64,000 nt of DNA. It comes from CAVXWV01 sp963695415. GTDB taxonomy: Bacteria > Chloroflexota > Anaerolineae > Anaerolineales > UBA4823. Below, in pieces: positions 47,405 through 56,965 of the stretch. The translations under genes and the position numbers were made by a program. The stretch covers positions 496,001 to 560,000 of the forward strand of contig CAVOGL010000008.1 of assembly GCA_963695415.1 (NCBI GenBank), in the 5' to 3' direction. The notes beneath the pieces are model-generated. The model did not search any database, had not been told where the DNA came from, and was given only the letters and a program-made list of their open reading frames with translations. The first letter of the stretch is position 1. Each line of letters starts with the position of its first letter.

Positions 47405-48433
47405 TTACTGGTACCTTTTGAGATTTAAGCGTCCTGAAAACTGGAGAGAATTGTCCCCTAAAAGCAGTATCTGTGTTGTTCCAGGCAGTTGATCATGGCA
47501 GATTCTGGCATGGGAATCGTCCGTGAACATGCCTCCCCATTGGTCTGCTGCAGCAGCGGCAGTTTCCAGGTTGAGATGCGTCGGAATGATGAAACCTGGC
47601 ATTAATTGTTCCATCAAGCTGAAGCCTTTCCGGTTCTGGATATTCATATCGCTGTAAGCGTTGGCTAACTGCATAATGGCGATGTCAACCCTTCCCAGCT
47701 GTTCGAGTTGTTCTGTGGTGAAGGATTCTTGACCGATATCGCCAAAATGGGCAATCCTGAAACCGTCCATCTCGATCAGATATATATAGTTGGTTCCTCC
47801 TTCAGGCTTTAACCTATCACCTGCATTGTGAGCTGAGGCGATCCCAGTGATATTCAACCCGGGCTCCGATAACGCCCCGGAGCGGACGAAGAGCTGCCTT
47901 CCTGGAAATGAAACCAGGAAAGCATCATTGACATGGTCAAAGTGCGTGTGCGTGGTCAATAAAATGTCCTGTTCAATTGCAGGACTGGATAACTTGCCGG
48001 GATCGTGTACGTCCACCAACACCCTATCTCCTCGGGAGCCCATCAATTCAACTTGCGCAAACCCTTCATAATAAAGCAGGATACAGGCTGGCGGTTCGGG
48101 TGTATGCGAAGGCGCAGGCGTCATGGAAGGACGATCCCCGGCAGGAGAGTCTGAGGCAGGCTTTGGTGTTTGGGTTATATCCATAACCGTCGATGTTGGA
48201 GAAGGTTGTGTGGGTTCACCAGTTACAGGCAATACCTCCCCTGTTTGGGCAGCATCCGCCGAAGATGTTGAGGGCAATGTGCGGCAGCCCACTGAAACTG
48301 GGAGCAGGACAGTAAGCGCAAACAAAGTCAGGAAATTGCATAACCATCGTGGCAGAAACAAGGATTCGTTCCTATTTTTGAGGGTATGGTCGAAAAAGCA
48401 CTTGGAGGAGGATTTATAATTCGGGAAAGACAT
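47405..48433 (-). CDS. MBL-fold metal-dependent hydrolase lipoprotein (UlaG-like)
   Basis: 342 residues. A long N-terminus leads to a lipoprotein signal (FLTLFALTVLLPVSVGC) and a Thr/Pro/Ser spacer (to about residue 115). A metallo-beta-lactamase fold domain follows with the metal motif ILLTTHTHFDHVND (H-x-H-x-D-H), GFRIAHFGDIGQ (Asp ligand) and FIIPTHLNL (His ligand). This is the UlaG-like branch of the fold. Outer-face location is expected from the lipobox. The true start may be a TTG nearer the signal peptide. It is divergent from purB. Substrate unknown. Confidence 0.8.
   Translation of the reverse strand: MSFPNYKSSSKCFFDHTLKNRNESLFLPRWLCNFLTLFALTVLLPVSVGCRTLPSTSSADAAQTGEVLPVTGEPTQPSPTSTVMDITQTPKPASDSPAGDRPSMTPAPSHTPEPPACILLYYEGFAQVELMGSRGDRVLVDVHDPGKLSSPAIEQDILLTTHTHFDHVNDAFLVSFPGRQLFVRSGALSEPGLNITGIASAHNAGDRLKPEGGTNYIYLIEMDGFRIAHFGDIGQESFTTEQLEQLGRVDIAIMQLANAYSDMNIQNRKGFSLMEQLMPGFIIPTHLNLETAAAAADQWGGMFTDDSHARICHDQLPGTTQILLLGDNSLQFSGRLNLKRYQ
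48415..48420 (+). promoter_or_regulatory. -10 box upstream of purB
   Basis: A perfect TATAAT lies 46 bases ahead of the purB ATG, inside the 5' end of the divergent lipoprotein frame. No good -35 match is seen at 17 bp. It supports a downstream start for the lipoprotein. Confidence 0.4.
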
Positions 48434-48466
48434 CGAATCTAAAGGGAAGATGGAATTGGAGAAATC

Positions 48467-49907
48467 ATGGGCAACGAAACCAAAAAAAATTATAACACCC
48501 CAATAGCAGACACCCGTTGGGACAGTTACCTTTCACCATTCTCCTGGCGGTACGGAACTGAAGAAATGCGCCATATCTGGTCAGAGGCGAATAAGCGCCG
48601 TACCTGGCGGTCGTTGTGGGTGTCGCTTGCCGAAGTGCAGTCAGAATATGGGCTGGTCAAACAAGAACAGCTGGCTGATTTACGACGCTGGCAGTCTGAA
48701 ATCAACATAGACCGTGCCCTGGAGATCGAGGCGGACATACACCATGACCTGATGGCAGAATTGAGGACTTACGCCGAACAGGCGCGAATTGGTGGGGAAA
48801 TCTTACATCTTGGGGCAACGTCCATGGACATTGAGGACAACGCAGATGTTTTGAGGATCCGCCAATCGTTAGAGTTAATCATCAAGTGGTTGGAGGAGCT
48901 GCTGCTCTTGTTTGCCGAGAAGGTCAGGCTCTATGCCCCTATGCCCCTGATGGCATTCACCCACCTGCAGCCTGCCGAACCATCCACGTTGGGCTACCGT
49001 TTGTCATCGTATGCTCAAGATCTGCTGCTTGATTGGGAAGCACTCGGCAGAGTCCGGCGAGGTCTGAAAGGCAAAGGATTCAAGGGGGCAGTCGGAACAG
49101 GCGCATCCTACGGCGAGCTTATAGGGGTGGAGAACCTGGCAGAATTCGAAACCCGTCTGTCGACACAGATAGGATTACCATTTTTTAATAGTCGCCAACC
49201 AGGTCTATCCGCGCAAGCAGGACTACGCCGTCGTGAGTGCTCTGGCAGGATTGGCGGGTTCACTTTACCGTTTCGGCTTCGACTTACGCTTGCTGCAATC
49301 GCCACCGATTGGCGAATTGTCGGAACCATTTGGCAAGCTGCAAGTTGGTTCATCCGCCATGCCCTTCAAACGCAACCCGATCAATGCCGAGAAAATAGAC
49401 TCTTTAGCCCGCATGCTGGCTCAAATGCCGCGCCTTGCCTGGGATAATGCTGCTCACTCACTGTTGGAGCGCACGCTGGACGATTCCGCAAACAGGCGCA
49501 CTTTACTACCGGAATCGTTCCTGCTGTCGGATGAGCTGCTGCATGTAACCAGGCGCATCATCAGCGGTCTGGTGGTTAACCAGGATGCCATGAACCATAA
49601 CCTGGACGTGTATGGACCTTTCGCGGCGGTCGAACGGGTCTTGATGGGAGTTACCAGAGCTGGTGCTGACCGGCAGGAGATGCACGAGCGTTTGCGTAAC
49701 CACGCCATGCAAGCATGGAGCGAGATCCATACCGATGAGCCAAACCCGTTAGGGCAGCTGGTGGCAAACGACCCAGAGCTGCTCAAATATCTTTCCGCCA
49801 ATGAACTCAACGAGTTGATGGATGCACGACAGCATATTGGAGACTCACCCCAAAGAGCGCTGCAACTGGCGGATGAAATCGTACACACAGTGGCAAACAG
49901 CCATTAA
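48467..49907 (+). CDS. purB: Adenylosuccinate lyase (frameshift in sequence)
   Basis: Cleaves SAICAR and adenylosuccinate. FSWRYGTEEMRHIWSEANKRRTWRSLWVSLAEVQ, EADIHHDLMAELRTYAEQ, LHLGATSMDIEDNADVLRIRQSLELI, and the signature GSSAMPFKRNPINAEKIDSLAR (catalytic Ser) are present. The break is in the T6 run 49181-49186; removing one T gives PFLIVANQVYPRKQDYAVVSALAGLAG. About 479 residues joined. GGAG precedes the ATG at 48467. It is apart from the main purine operon and on the other strand. Confidence 0.95.
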
Positions 49908-50078
49908 ATTAAAGATTAATAATGTCTGAGTAATCGTAACGTTCTCGTAACGATTTTTGGACGGTAGTTTCTTACAATAATAGCAATCACAACCAAGATT
50001 GCTACTTTGGCTTATGCCAAAAGAAGCAATCTCATCCTTGAGATGCAATCTCAAGCCTTGACTTTGATGGAGGAAAAA

Positions 50079-51050
50079 ATGTTTGCTAATATTGTCGTAC
50101 TGCTTATATTTGTTGGTCTTGCTATCCTGTTTGGTTGGCTGTTTCTTAGAGCACTCAAGTCGAAGAAATTGTGGGTCAAGATCGCTGGGGGAGTGGGAGC
50201 CGGTCTGATGACCCTGTTGATGATCGCCATTATCGTCGTTGGGGGCAGAGGTATCGGTATTCTGTATTTCCCAGGCGCGGATGCGGCGCCAGATATTACC
50301 GTTGAAGGCTCACCAGAACAGATCGCCCGAGGCGAATACCTGGTAAATATCTCCTGCGTGGGCTGCCACGGTCAACTGAATGCTGATGGAATCCCTGATG
50401 GACACCCACTCTCTGGCGGTTGGAATATCGCTGAAGCGGAGGGATTTGGTTTCATTGGCAGCCTGGTAACCGAGAACCTGACGCCCGGCGGTCCACTGGC
50501 AGCTTACAGTGACGGTGAATTGTTCCGCGCTTTACGACAGAGCATCAATGCCAAAGGATACCGATTGGGAATGATGGGATTCCTCCCATATAACCAGTTG
50601 AGTGATAGTGATACCGAAGCAATCATTGCATACTTACGTTCTGTTTCTCCAGTAGAGACATCTGTACAGGGAGGGGATAAAGCTAACTTCATAGCTATGC
50701 TGATGTTCGGTGCTGGAATGATGCCGGTACCTGAATTCACCCAAGGGTCCGTGACCGCCCCTCCTGAAGGTTTGAGCCCAGAATATGGGGAATATGTCGC
50801 CACATATGGTGATTGCCGCAGCTGCCATGGACCTGATATGACCGGCGCGCCTGCCAGCGCCTTAGGACCTGCTGTGCCCAATCCCAGACCTTTTGTATCA
50901 ACCATCACCCTTGACGAATTCATCCAGACCATGCGGACTGGCGTTCGACCGAATGGCAAGGCACTAGAGATGCCCTGGGAGAATGCATCCAGGATGAATG
51001 ATGTCGACATCACTGCCTTGTACAACTACATGACCGCGCCTCTACCATAA
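50079..51050 (+). CDS. Membrane-anchored diheme cytochrome c
   Basis: 323 residues. Two membrane segments near the N-terminus (IVVLLIFVGLAILFGWLFL and IAGGVGAGLMTLLMIAIIVVG) are followed by two c-type heme domains outside, with heme motifs CVGCH and CRSCH and distal Met candidates in RLGMMGFLPYN and ALEMPW. I start at ATG 50079, which has GGAGG 5 bases ahead, rather than at 50007. Electron donor or acceptor is unknown; the arrangement fits alcohol- or sugar-dehydrogenase-linked cytochromes. Followed by a second cytochrome. Confidence 0.85.
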   Translation: MFANIVVLLIFVGLAILFGWLFLRALKSKKLWVKIAGGVGAGLMTLLMIAIIVVGGRGIGILYFPGADAAPDITVEGSPEQIARGEYLVNISCVGCHGQLNADGIPDGHPLSGGWNIAEAEGFGFIGSLVTENLTPGGPLAAYSDGELFRALRQSINAKGYRLGMMGFLPYNQLSDSDTEAIIAYLRSVSPVETSVQGGDKANFIAMLMFGAGMMPVPEFTQGSVTAPPEGLSPEYGEYVATYGDCRSCHGPDMTGAPASALGPAVPNPRPFVSTITLDEFIQTMRTGVRPNGKALEMPWENASRMNDVDITALYNYMTAPLP

Positions 51051-51079
51051 TACTATTCGTGAGAAGGAGAAGCGTAGTT

Positions 51080-51568
51080 TTGAAAGGAATCAGAAAATTT
51101 TTTAATCCTTTGCTGGGAATTCCGGAATTCCCAGCAAAGACAGAATATGGGCTAACTGTAATTTCCCGAGAATTTGTGGTTGTTTTTTTACTGCTGGCGA
51201 TTCTCTTGAGTTCAACAGCCTGTTCACAGCCACAGAAAACAGAAACCACTGAAGAGTACACCAACGAATTGCAGCAACTGGTAGATTTACAAGGAGATCC
51301 TGAGGCTGGGAAAAGCAAGTTTATGGGTACTTGTGCCAGCTGCCATGGTATTGACGGGAAAGGAATGAAAGGATTGGGTGAAGATCTGACGAGGATGGAG
51401 ATACAGGAACGGTCCGATGAAATTCTGATACACACAATCAAGACAGGAGTCAAGGCTGGATCGCCTGAAAACAAAACCAGGGTCGACATGCCGCCAAAAG
51501 GCAATAATCCTTCGTTTTCGGACCAAGATCTCGCCGATATCGTGGCATTTATCAGGACGTTGAAATAA
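51080..51568 (+). CDS. Single-heme cytochrome c lipoprotein
   Basis: About 162 residues. Signal peptide FVVVFLLLAILLSSTAC with a lipidated Cys, an acidic spacer, then one heme domain with CASCH and the sixth-ligand Met in RVDMPPKGNNPSF, ending LADIVAFIRTLK. The start is uncertain. GTG 51059 has no ribosome-binding site; TTG 51080 has AAGGAG about 11 bases ahead; a GTG directly before the signal peptide is also possible. The stretch between these starts contains a perfect 32-bp palindrome. It probably works with the upstream diheme cytochrome. Confidence 0.8.
   Translation: MKGIRKFFNPLLGIPEFPAKTEYGLTVISREFVVVFLLLAILLSSTACSQPQKTETTEEYTNELQQLVDLQGDPEAGKSKFMGTCASCHGIDGKGMKGLGEDLTRMEIQERSDEILIHTIKTGVKAGSPENKTRVDMPPKGNNPSFSDQDLADIVAFIRTLK
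51108..51139. repeat. Perfect 32-bp palindrome at the start of the cytochrome c gene
   Basis: Each 16-base arm is CTTTGCTGGGAATTCC and its exact complement, with no spacer, centred between 51123 and 51124. It lies between the candidate start codons and the signal peptide of the cytochrome gene. No T run follows, so it is not an ordinary terminator. Confidence 0.85.
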
Positions 51569-51606
51569 CTCACCAGATACCTTATCGATAGAAAGGAAAG
51601 GGGTTT

Positions 51607-52098
51607 ATGCTTTATAAATGGTTCATTTTTCTTCACATTATTGGCGTCTTTGGATTCTTGATCGCTCACGGAACCTCAGCAAGTGTTGCTTTCGCTTTAA
51701 GGAAAGAGAGGAAAGCTGAAAGAATACGCGCCCTGCTCCTGCTTTCGGCAGGCTCTTATCCGGTGATGTATCTCTCTTTATTGATCTTGCTGATATCCGG
51801 GATCATTACTGGTTTCACCGGGCATTGGTGGGGAAAGGTGTGGATTTGGGTTTCGCTGGTTGTGTTAGTAGCGATCGTTGCGGCAATGGTTCCGCTGGGA
51901 TCCAGTATTTATGGCGCTGCCCGGAAAGCATCAGGTCTTCCGTATTTTGAAAAAGGGAAGACCCAGGAGCCTATTGAAGCAAAAAGCGATGAAGAGATTG
52001 GAGAAATCCTAGACAAAGGGAACCCCTGGCTGCTTTCAGCGATCGGTTTTGGTGGGATAGCTATTATCACTTACCTGATGATTTTCAAGCCCTTTTAA
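51607..52098 (+). CDS. DUF2269-like integral membrane protein
   Basis: 163 residues with four hydrophobic segments (KWFIFLHIIGVFGFLIAHG, PVMYLSLLILLISGIITGF, WIWVSLVVLVAIVAAMVPLG, WLLSAIGFGGIAIITYLMIF). Conserved His residues lie in the first segment (LHIIG, IAHG). This pattern fits the DUF2269 group, whose function is unknown. GAAAGGAAAGGGG precedes the ATG. It follows the two cytochrome genes by 38 bases, so it may belong to the same electron-transfer unit. Confidence 0.7.
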   Translation: MLYKWFIFLHIIGVFGFLIAHGTSASVAFALRKERKAERIRALLLLSAGSYPVMYLSLLILLISGIITGFTGHWWGKVWIWVSLVVLVAIVAAMVPLGSSIYGAARKASGLPYFEKGKTQEPIEAKSDEEIGEILDKGNPWLLSAIGFGGIAIITYLMIFKPF

Positions 52099-52110
52099 TG
52101 ATGTCGTACT

Positions 52111-52653
52111 TCAGAATGCGCACCCGGAAGGCTGCGGAGGCGCATGCTTAAGGCCATCGGCAAAGTTTGCAGGTAGTTGAATGGGTTCAAAACCATCCCG
52201 AGCGGTTCCCTTGTATGCCGTTCCGCCGTAACCGTAAGGGTGCATATGAGCCCTGATAATTACCTCTGTACTCTCCATCACATCCACCGGACCACCGGAG
52301 CGTGCAAAAGGTTGCTCTTCGACATGGCTGTGAGTTAGAATTCGGCGGTACAGAAGTTTGCCATCCGTAGTGAGCACCTCCCACCAATCGGCATACTGGT
52401 CGCACCCGGTATCCGCACTTTCTATCTCGACCGAAAACTGGTATGAGCCTGGATTACCAGAGACATCCACTGCCACGACATGTGCCTGAAGGGAAAGCGG
52501 GGTATCCGTGCTATTTTCTACAACAACAGCTTCAGGGACTACTTGATTTACTGTATCAACAGGCGTGCCAGGCACTGCTTTACATGCAGAAAAGACCAGC
52601 GAAAAAATGATCAGTTGAATCAGACGGAGGTTTTTTACCCAACATGCGTCCAT
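52111..52653 (-). CDS. Conserved lipoprotein of unknown function
   Basis: About 180 residues. Signal peptide LRLIQLIIFSLVFSAC with lipidated Cys; I start at ATG 52653 (MDACWVKNLR), since the upstream codons to 52686 add a charged lead unlike a signal peptide. The mature part contains DTGCDQYADWWEVLTTDGKLLYRRIL, THSHVEEQPFARSGGPVD, EVIIRAHMHPYGYGGTAYKG and ends PPQPSGCAF. The conserved His, Cys and aromatic residues suggest a real domain, perhaps immunoglobulin-like, but I do not recognise it. Same strand as tldE but 68 bases downstream. Confidence 0.65.
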   Translation of the reverse strand: MDACWVKNLRLIQLIIFSLVFSACKAVPGTPVDTVNQVVPEAVVVENSTDTPLSLQAHVVAVDVSGNPGSYQFSVEIESADTGCDQYADWWEVLTTDGKLLYRRILTHSHVEEQPFARSGGPVDVMESTEVIIRAHMHPYGYGGTAYKGTARDGFEPIQLPANFADGLKHAPPQPSGCAF

Positions 52654-52720
52654 TCGTCTCTGCTCGGGAAGATGTGCCATCTCCAAAACAATTCCTGCTT
52701 AAACGGTTGTACCGGTGAAA

Positions 52721-54073
52721 TTAAATTTGCCGATCTTCAGCGCTGGGAACCCGCATGGCGATTGCTCCCATTTCCCCAACCAGGAGATAGGAGGTGTTCC
52801 CGATCGCCTCCACATTTGCAAGCGCCTCGACGTAGGATTGGGTGAAACGCAAATTCTTTACCGGGTAGGCAATCTCACCATTTAAGACCATGTACACACC
52901 GTCTCGAGTCATACCTGTGATGACACAATCACGCGGGTGAACCGGGCGCGTGTACCAGAAACGGGTGATGTACAAACCGCGTTCAGTAGCGGCGATCATC
53001 GCCTCAAGGCTACCGCTGCCAGGCGCCATAAAAAGATTGGTGGCAATCGGTCCAAACCCACGCGCCATGGGCGGCAAGGAATGCCCGGTGCTTTGTTTGC
53101 CCGCTTTTTGGGCAGTGTAGCGGTCATAAACAGGACCAAGGACAATGCCTGCACGCACGATATCCACGCGCCGCTTGGGTACACCTTCATAATCAAATGG
53201 TATTGGGGAACCATCCGCATCCAGACCATCATCCCAGATTGACACATCAGATTGCATCAGCCGCTCACCTATCCGGTCAACCATCCACGAGCGACCTTCC
53301 AACACTGACTGCGCCCCCATGCCGGTGAAATTGAGCATCTGGAGGATGTCCTGGGTGGCATAGTGATCGAGGATGACAGCATATTCACCTGCGTCGACCT
53401 GCCTCGGAAAGCGTCCCATTTCCGCCTTTTTTATTGCCTGCCTGCCAAGTTGTTCCGGGTCCAGTTGTTGGATATTCCAACCAGAACCTTGAGCCCTCCC
53501 AGAAGAATCATCACTCATCACCACGGTCTGGAAATCAGTACGTGTCGATTCATGATAAGCGTAGACACCGCGTGAATTGGCGACCGCCAGCGCACCATAA
53601 CCCGTAGAAAATGCGCCGGAGGCGTTCAAGTTTCGTTCGCTCGCCAAACTGCAGACGACGCTTACAGCGCGGGCGCGGTTCTCAGCAGAATATGCGGCAG
53701 TTGTTTCATCGAATGAATCCACAGAATCATACTGCGCTTTTTCTGCCAGCCCTGGATAGTCCGGATCTTCAGGACTCACCTGGGCATTAAATTTTGCCTG
53801 CGCGATGGCTTCGTCCAGCCCCGATTCATCCAGACGGTTCGTGCTGGCAGTCCCGAGTTTCTTGCCCACCAGGTAGCGGATCAGGATAGTGGTGTCTCTT
53901 TCAGCGACATTCTGATGGATGACATTGTTAGCAAACCGGGTCAGAGCGCTATCAGACTGCATGACGATCACCTCTGCCTCATGTTGAGCCGGAGTGCCGT
54001 GGCTGCAACGGAGCAGGATATGCTCACACAGGGTCTTTATCTGTTTTGGTGAAATCGATTGATTTGTGTTCAT
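52721..54073 (-). CDS. tldE: TldE/PmbA-type metalloprotease subunit
   Basis: 450 residues. Partner of TldD in a heterodimeric protease that processes modified peptides and unfolded substrates. TldE lacks the zinc motif; its conserved features here are NNVIHQNVAERDTT, LDEAIAQAKFNAQVSPEDPDYPGL, GYGALAVANSRGVYAYHESTRTDFQTVV and FMAPGSGSLEAMIAATERGLYITRFWY. Start at ATG 54073 behind GGAAGAATAT, 40 bases after the corrected end of tldD. Confidence 0.9.
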   Translation of the reverse strand: MNTNQSISPKQIKTLCEHILLRCSHGTPAQHEAEVIVMQSDSALTRFANNVIHQNVAERDTTILIRYLVGKKLGTASTNRLDESGLDEAIAQAKFNAQVSPEDPDYPGLAEKAQYDSVDSFDETTAAYSAENRARAVSVVCSLASERNLNASGAFSTGYGALAVANSRGVYAYHESTRTDFQTVVMSDDSSGRAQGSGWNIQQLDPEQLGRQAIKKAEMGRFPRQVDAGEYAVILDHYATQDILQMLNFTGMGAQSVLEGRSWMVDRIGERLMQSDVSIWDDGLDADGSPIPFDYEGVPKRRVDIVRAGIVLGPVYDRYTAQKAGKQSTGHSLPPMARGFGPIATNLFMAPGSGSLEAMIAATERGLYITRFWYTRPVHPRDCVITGMTRDGVYMVLNGEIAYPVKNLRFTQSYVEALANVEAIGNTSYLLVGEMGAIAMRVPSAEDRQI

Positions 54074-54113
54074 ATATTCTTCCGGCGAATTCCAGCGCTT
54101 ATAACTTGCGCTT

Positions 54114-55572
54114 TCACTTCATCACACCGACGCGGCACATTGCGGAAGCGTGACGGTGCTGCGCCATGCCCTGTATGAGCAACCTGACCGGGCTGTCCTT
54201 TCCCACAGTTAGGAGTACCCCACATGTTCCAATGGTTTTGGTTACAGATCGCATCGCAGCTGTTCCAAAATTCTGGCGTAATCCCAGTGTAAGTGCAGTT
54301 ACGCAGCATCCGTCCCATTTTCCCATTTTTTATTTCATAACCGATCTCGGTCCCGAATTGGAAATTCAAACGGCGGTCATCAATTGACCATGAGCGGTTC
54401 AGCTCCATGTAAATGCCGTCATCCGTATCAGCTATCAAGTCGTCGAATTCCCAACTGCCAGGCTCAAGCGATATATTGACCATGCGGACGATGGGGATAC
54501 GGTTCCAACCGGAGGCGCGCATACAGCCGTTGGACACTTTTCCGAGACGAGAGGCTGTTTCACGTGACATAAGATATCCCACGAACAATCCATCCTTAAC
54601 CAATGGCGATGACTGGGCAGGCACACCTTCATCGTCCCATCCAAATGTGCCTAACCCCAGCGGTCTGATGCTGTCGGCGGTCAGGTTGACGACCGGCGAA
54701 CCATACTGCAGGGTGCCCAGAAGGTCTGTTGTGAGAAACGATGTGCCTGCATAGGCTGCCTCTGCGCCAAAAACACGGTCCAATTCTGTCGGGTGCCCAC
54801 AAGATTCATGCACCTGGAGCGCCAGCTGTGTCCCGCCGAGGATCAGGGTCGTTGTCCCGGATGGACAGGCATCCGCGGTCAGCAGTGCAACAGCCTCGCT
54901 GGCAATACGGTGCGCATTCCCGGGAAGGTCCCAGGCGAGGAAATGTTCCCAGCCGCCGGTGACCTGCTGGCGGGCGAATGAATTGGGATAGGAGCGCGTT
55001 TGCACTTCGCCATTCCCCACCGCAGTGGCTTGAATCCCACCTCCGGTCTCGGTGATGGTTTGTTCAACAAAAGCGCCATCGGTGTTGGCAAAATACTTGT
55101 GGTCGCGCCAGAGAGTCAGGTTGCTGCGGCGGGTGCGCAGCTTCTGCCCGGAAAATTCCGGCACCTCTGCCATGGCAGTATCGGCTGCCATCAAGACGGA
55201 TAGGCGTTCTTCGGGTGGCACTGAAAATGGATCAATCTCGACCGGCGTCTGGTAAACACCCTGGCTTGTCACTGGCGGACCCAGGTCCACAGGTTCAGCC
55301 TGCACCAGAGAAGAGGCACGCGCAATCCTGAACGCCTGGTCTGTGACCTCGTCAATTTCAGCAGCACCCAGTTCACGACTTGAGGCGAAACCCCAGGCGC
55401 CGTCCACGAGCAGGCGGACGCCAAAGCCAGCAGACTCTGAATAGTTCATCAATTCAACGACACCATCTTTTACCGACATCGACTCTGAGCGATTGTCGAC
55501 CACCCGGATATCAGCATATTGCGCCCCTCGCACCTTTGCCAGGTCCAGGGCACGACTCATTAACGATTTCAA
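54114..55572 (-). CDS. tldD: TldD-type zinc metalloprotease (frameshift at the 3' end)
   Basis: Catalytic subunit of TldD/TldE. The zinc motif HESCGHPTELDR (H-E-x3-H) is present, with GVRLLVDGAWGFASSRELG at the N-terminus and MYMELNRSWSIDDRRLNFQFG-like sequence near the end. The frame runs to 54070, but the family C-terminus is in the next frame: removing one C from the GG/CC pair near 54134 gives RFRNVRVGVMK-stop at 54114. I take the TTG at 55572 as start because AGGAGG lies 5 bases ahead; ATG 55560 is an alternative. It follows purA by 43 bases. Confidence 0.9.
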
Positions 55573-55615
55573 CTCTACCTCCTACCTGGTGTAATGGTGG
55601 GGTATCCAGGCACAC

Positions 55616-56894
55616 TCAAACCCGGATTGTCTCTTCCCTGGCGGGACCCACAGAGATCATCGTGATGCGCGCCCCCACCAGTTCTTCGATGCGGTTGGCA
55701 TAATCCAGAGCCAGCCTGGGGAGCTGCTCATAACGGCGCGCCAGGCGAGTGGAGCGCTGCCAGCCTGGCAGTTCTTCATATACCGACTCACAGCTTTCCA
55801 GCCAACGGGCGTCCCCTTGCCAGTAATGACTGGACTCCAGCATACCGGGGCGTCGGTAGCCCGTGCCAACCTTGAGCCTGTCCAGTTTATCGAGCACATC
55901 CAGCTTGGTCAGCGCCAGCTCTGTGACGCCGTTCAACTGGCAAGAAAAACTCACCGCTGCAGCGTCGAACCAGCCGCAGCGCCGCGGCCTGCCGGTGACA
56001 GTCCCAAATTCTGCGCCTTCCGAGCGGAGCAATTCCCCGCTTTCATCAAAGAGTTCCGTCGGCATAGGACCAGCACCAACCCGGCTGGTGTAGGCTTTGG
56101 CAACCCCAATCACGCGGGTAATGGCAGCAGGCGCAATTCCCAAACCCGTACAAGCGCCTGCTGCCGTCGTTTCAGATGCAGTGCTGTAGGGGTAGGTGCC
56201 CCAGACATTGTCCAGCAATGTGCCCTGTGCGCCTTCCAGGAGGATATTCTTCCCAGCCTGAAGGGCTTCATGCAGCATGCCGTAAGGTTCTTTCACGAAG
56301 GAACGCAGAAATTCATACTGGCTGAGCAACTGCTCTCTGACCTGCTCAAGGTTGAGAGTATCCATGTCAAAAGCATGTAAAATGCGGTTTTTTACTTGCA
56401 GCTGCACACGCAGTTTTTCGGTAAGCACTTCACGGTCTGCCAGATCAAAAAGTCGAATGCCGTTATAACTGACCCGGTCCGCGTACACAGGTCCCATTCC
56501 ACGCCGGGTTGTGCCGGTCCTGGCATCACCCTTCGCATCCTCATAGATTGCCTCGATCAGCGGATGGTAGGGCATGACCACATGGCAACGCGGAGACACC
56601 CACAAACGGTGACGCAAATCGATGCCGCCTGATTGTATGGAGTCGAATCTCATCCAACAGCGTTTTCAAATTAAGGACAACACCCGGTCCAATCACACAG
56701 GAAGCGCCGGGGACTGAAAATCCGTTTGGCACCAGACGCAGCTTGAATGTGCCATGAGGATTTATTACAGTATGTCCGGCATTATCTCCACCGTTGAATT
56801 GAGCGACTATTTCATACGTATCAGAAAGATAATCAACGATCTTTCCTTTCGCTTCATCCCCCCACTGCACACCGATCACAGCTGTTACAGGCAT
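55616..56894 (-). CDS. purA: Adenylosuccinate synthetase (frameshift in sequence)
   Basis: Makes adenylosuccinate from IMP, aspartate and GTP. VIGVQWGDEAKGKIVDYLSD (GTP loop and catalytic Asp), GGDNAGHTV (catalytic His), LLEGAQGTLLDNVWGTYPYSTASETTAAGACTGLGIAP, and KAYTSRVGAGPMPTEL are present. Removing one base near 56645 joins LLDEI to DSIQSGGIDLRHRLWVSPRCHVVMPYH. About 425 residues. It is separated from the purine operon and lies in a unit with tldD and tldE. Confidence 0.95.
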
Positions 56895-56934
56895 AGTGAC
56901 CCTCCCATTTTATGTTCTAAAAGAGATTTTCCCA

Positions 56935-56963
56935 CCTGAGAGGCTCAGGCTGAGACCCTCAGG
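56935..56963. repeat. Paired palindromes between epimerase and purA
   Basis: Two adjoining hairpins, CCTGAG-AGG-CTCAGG (56935-56949) and CTGAG-ACC-CTCAG (56950-56962), just after the epimerase stop codon. They share the stem sequence. There is no clear T run, so terminator function is uncertain. Confidence 0.75.
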
Positions 56964-56965
56964 CG

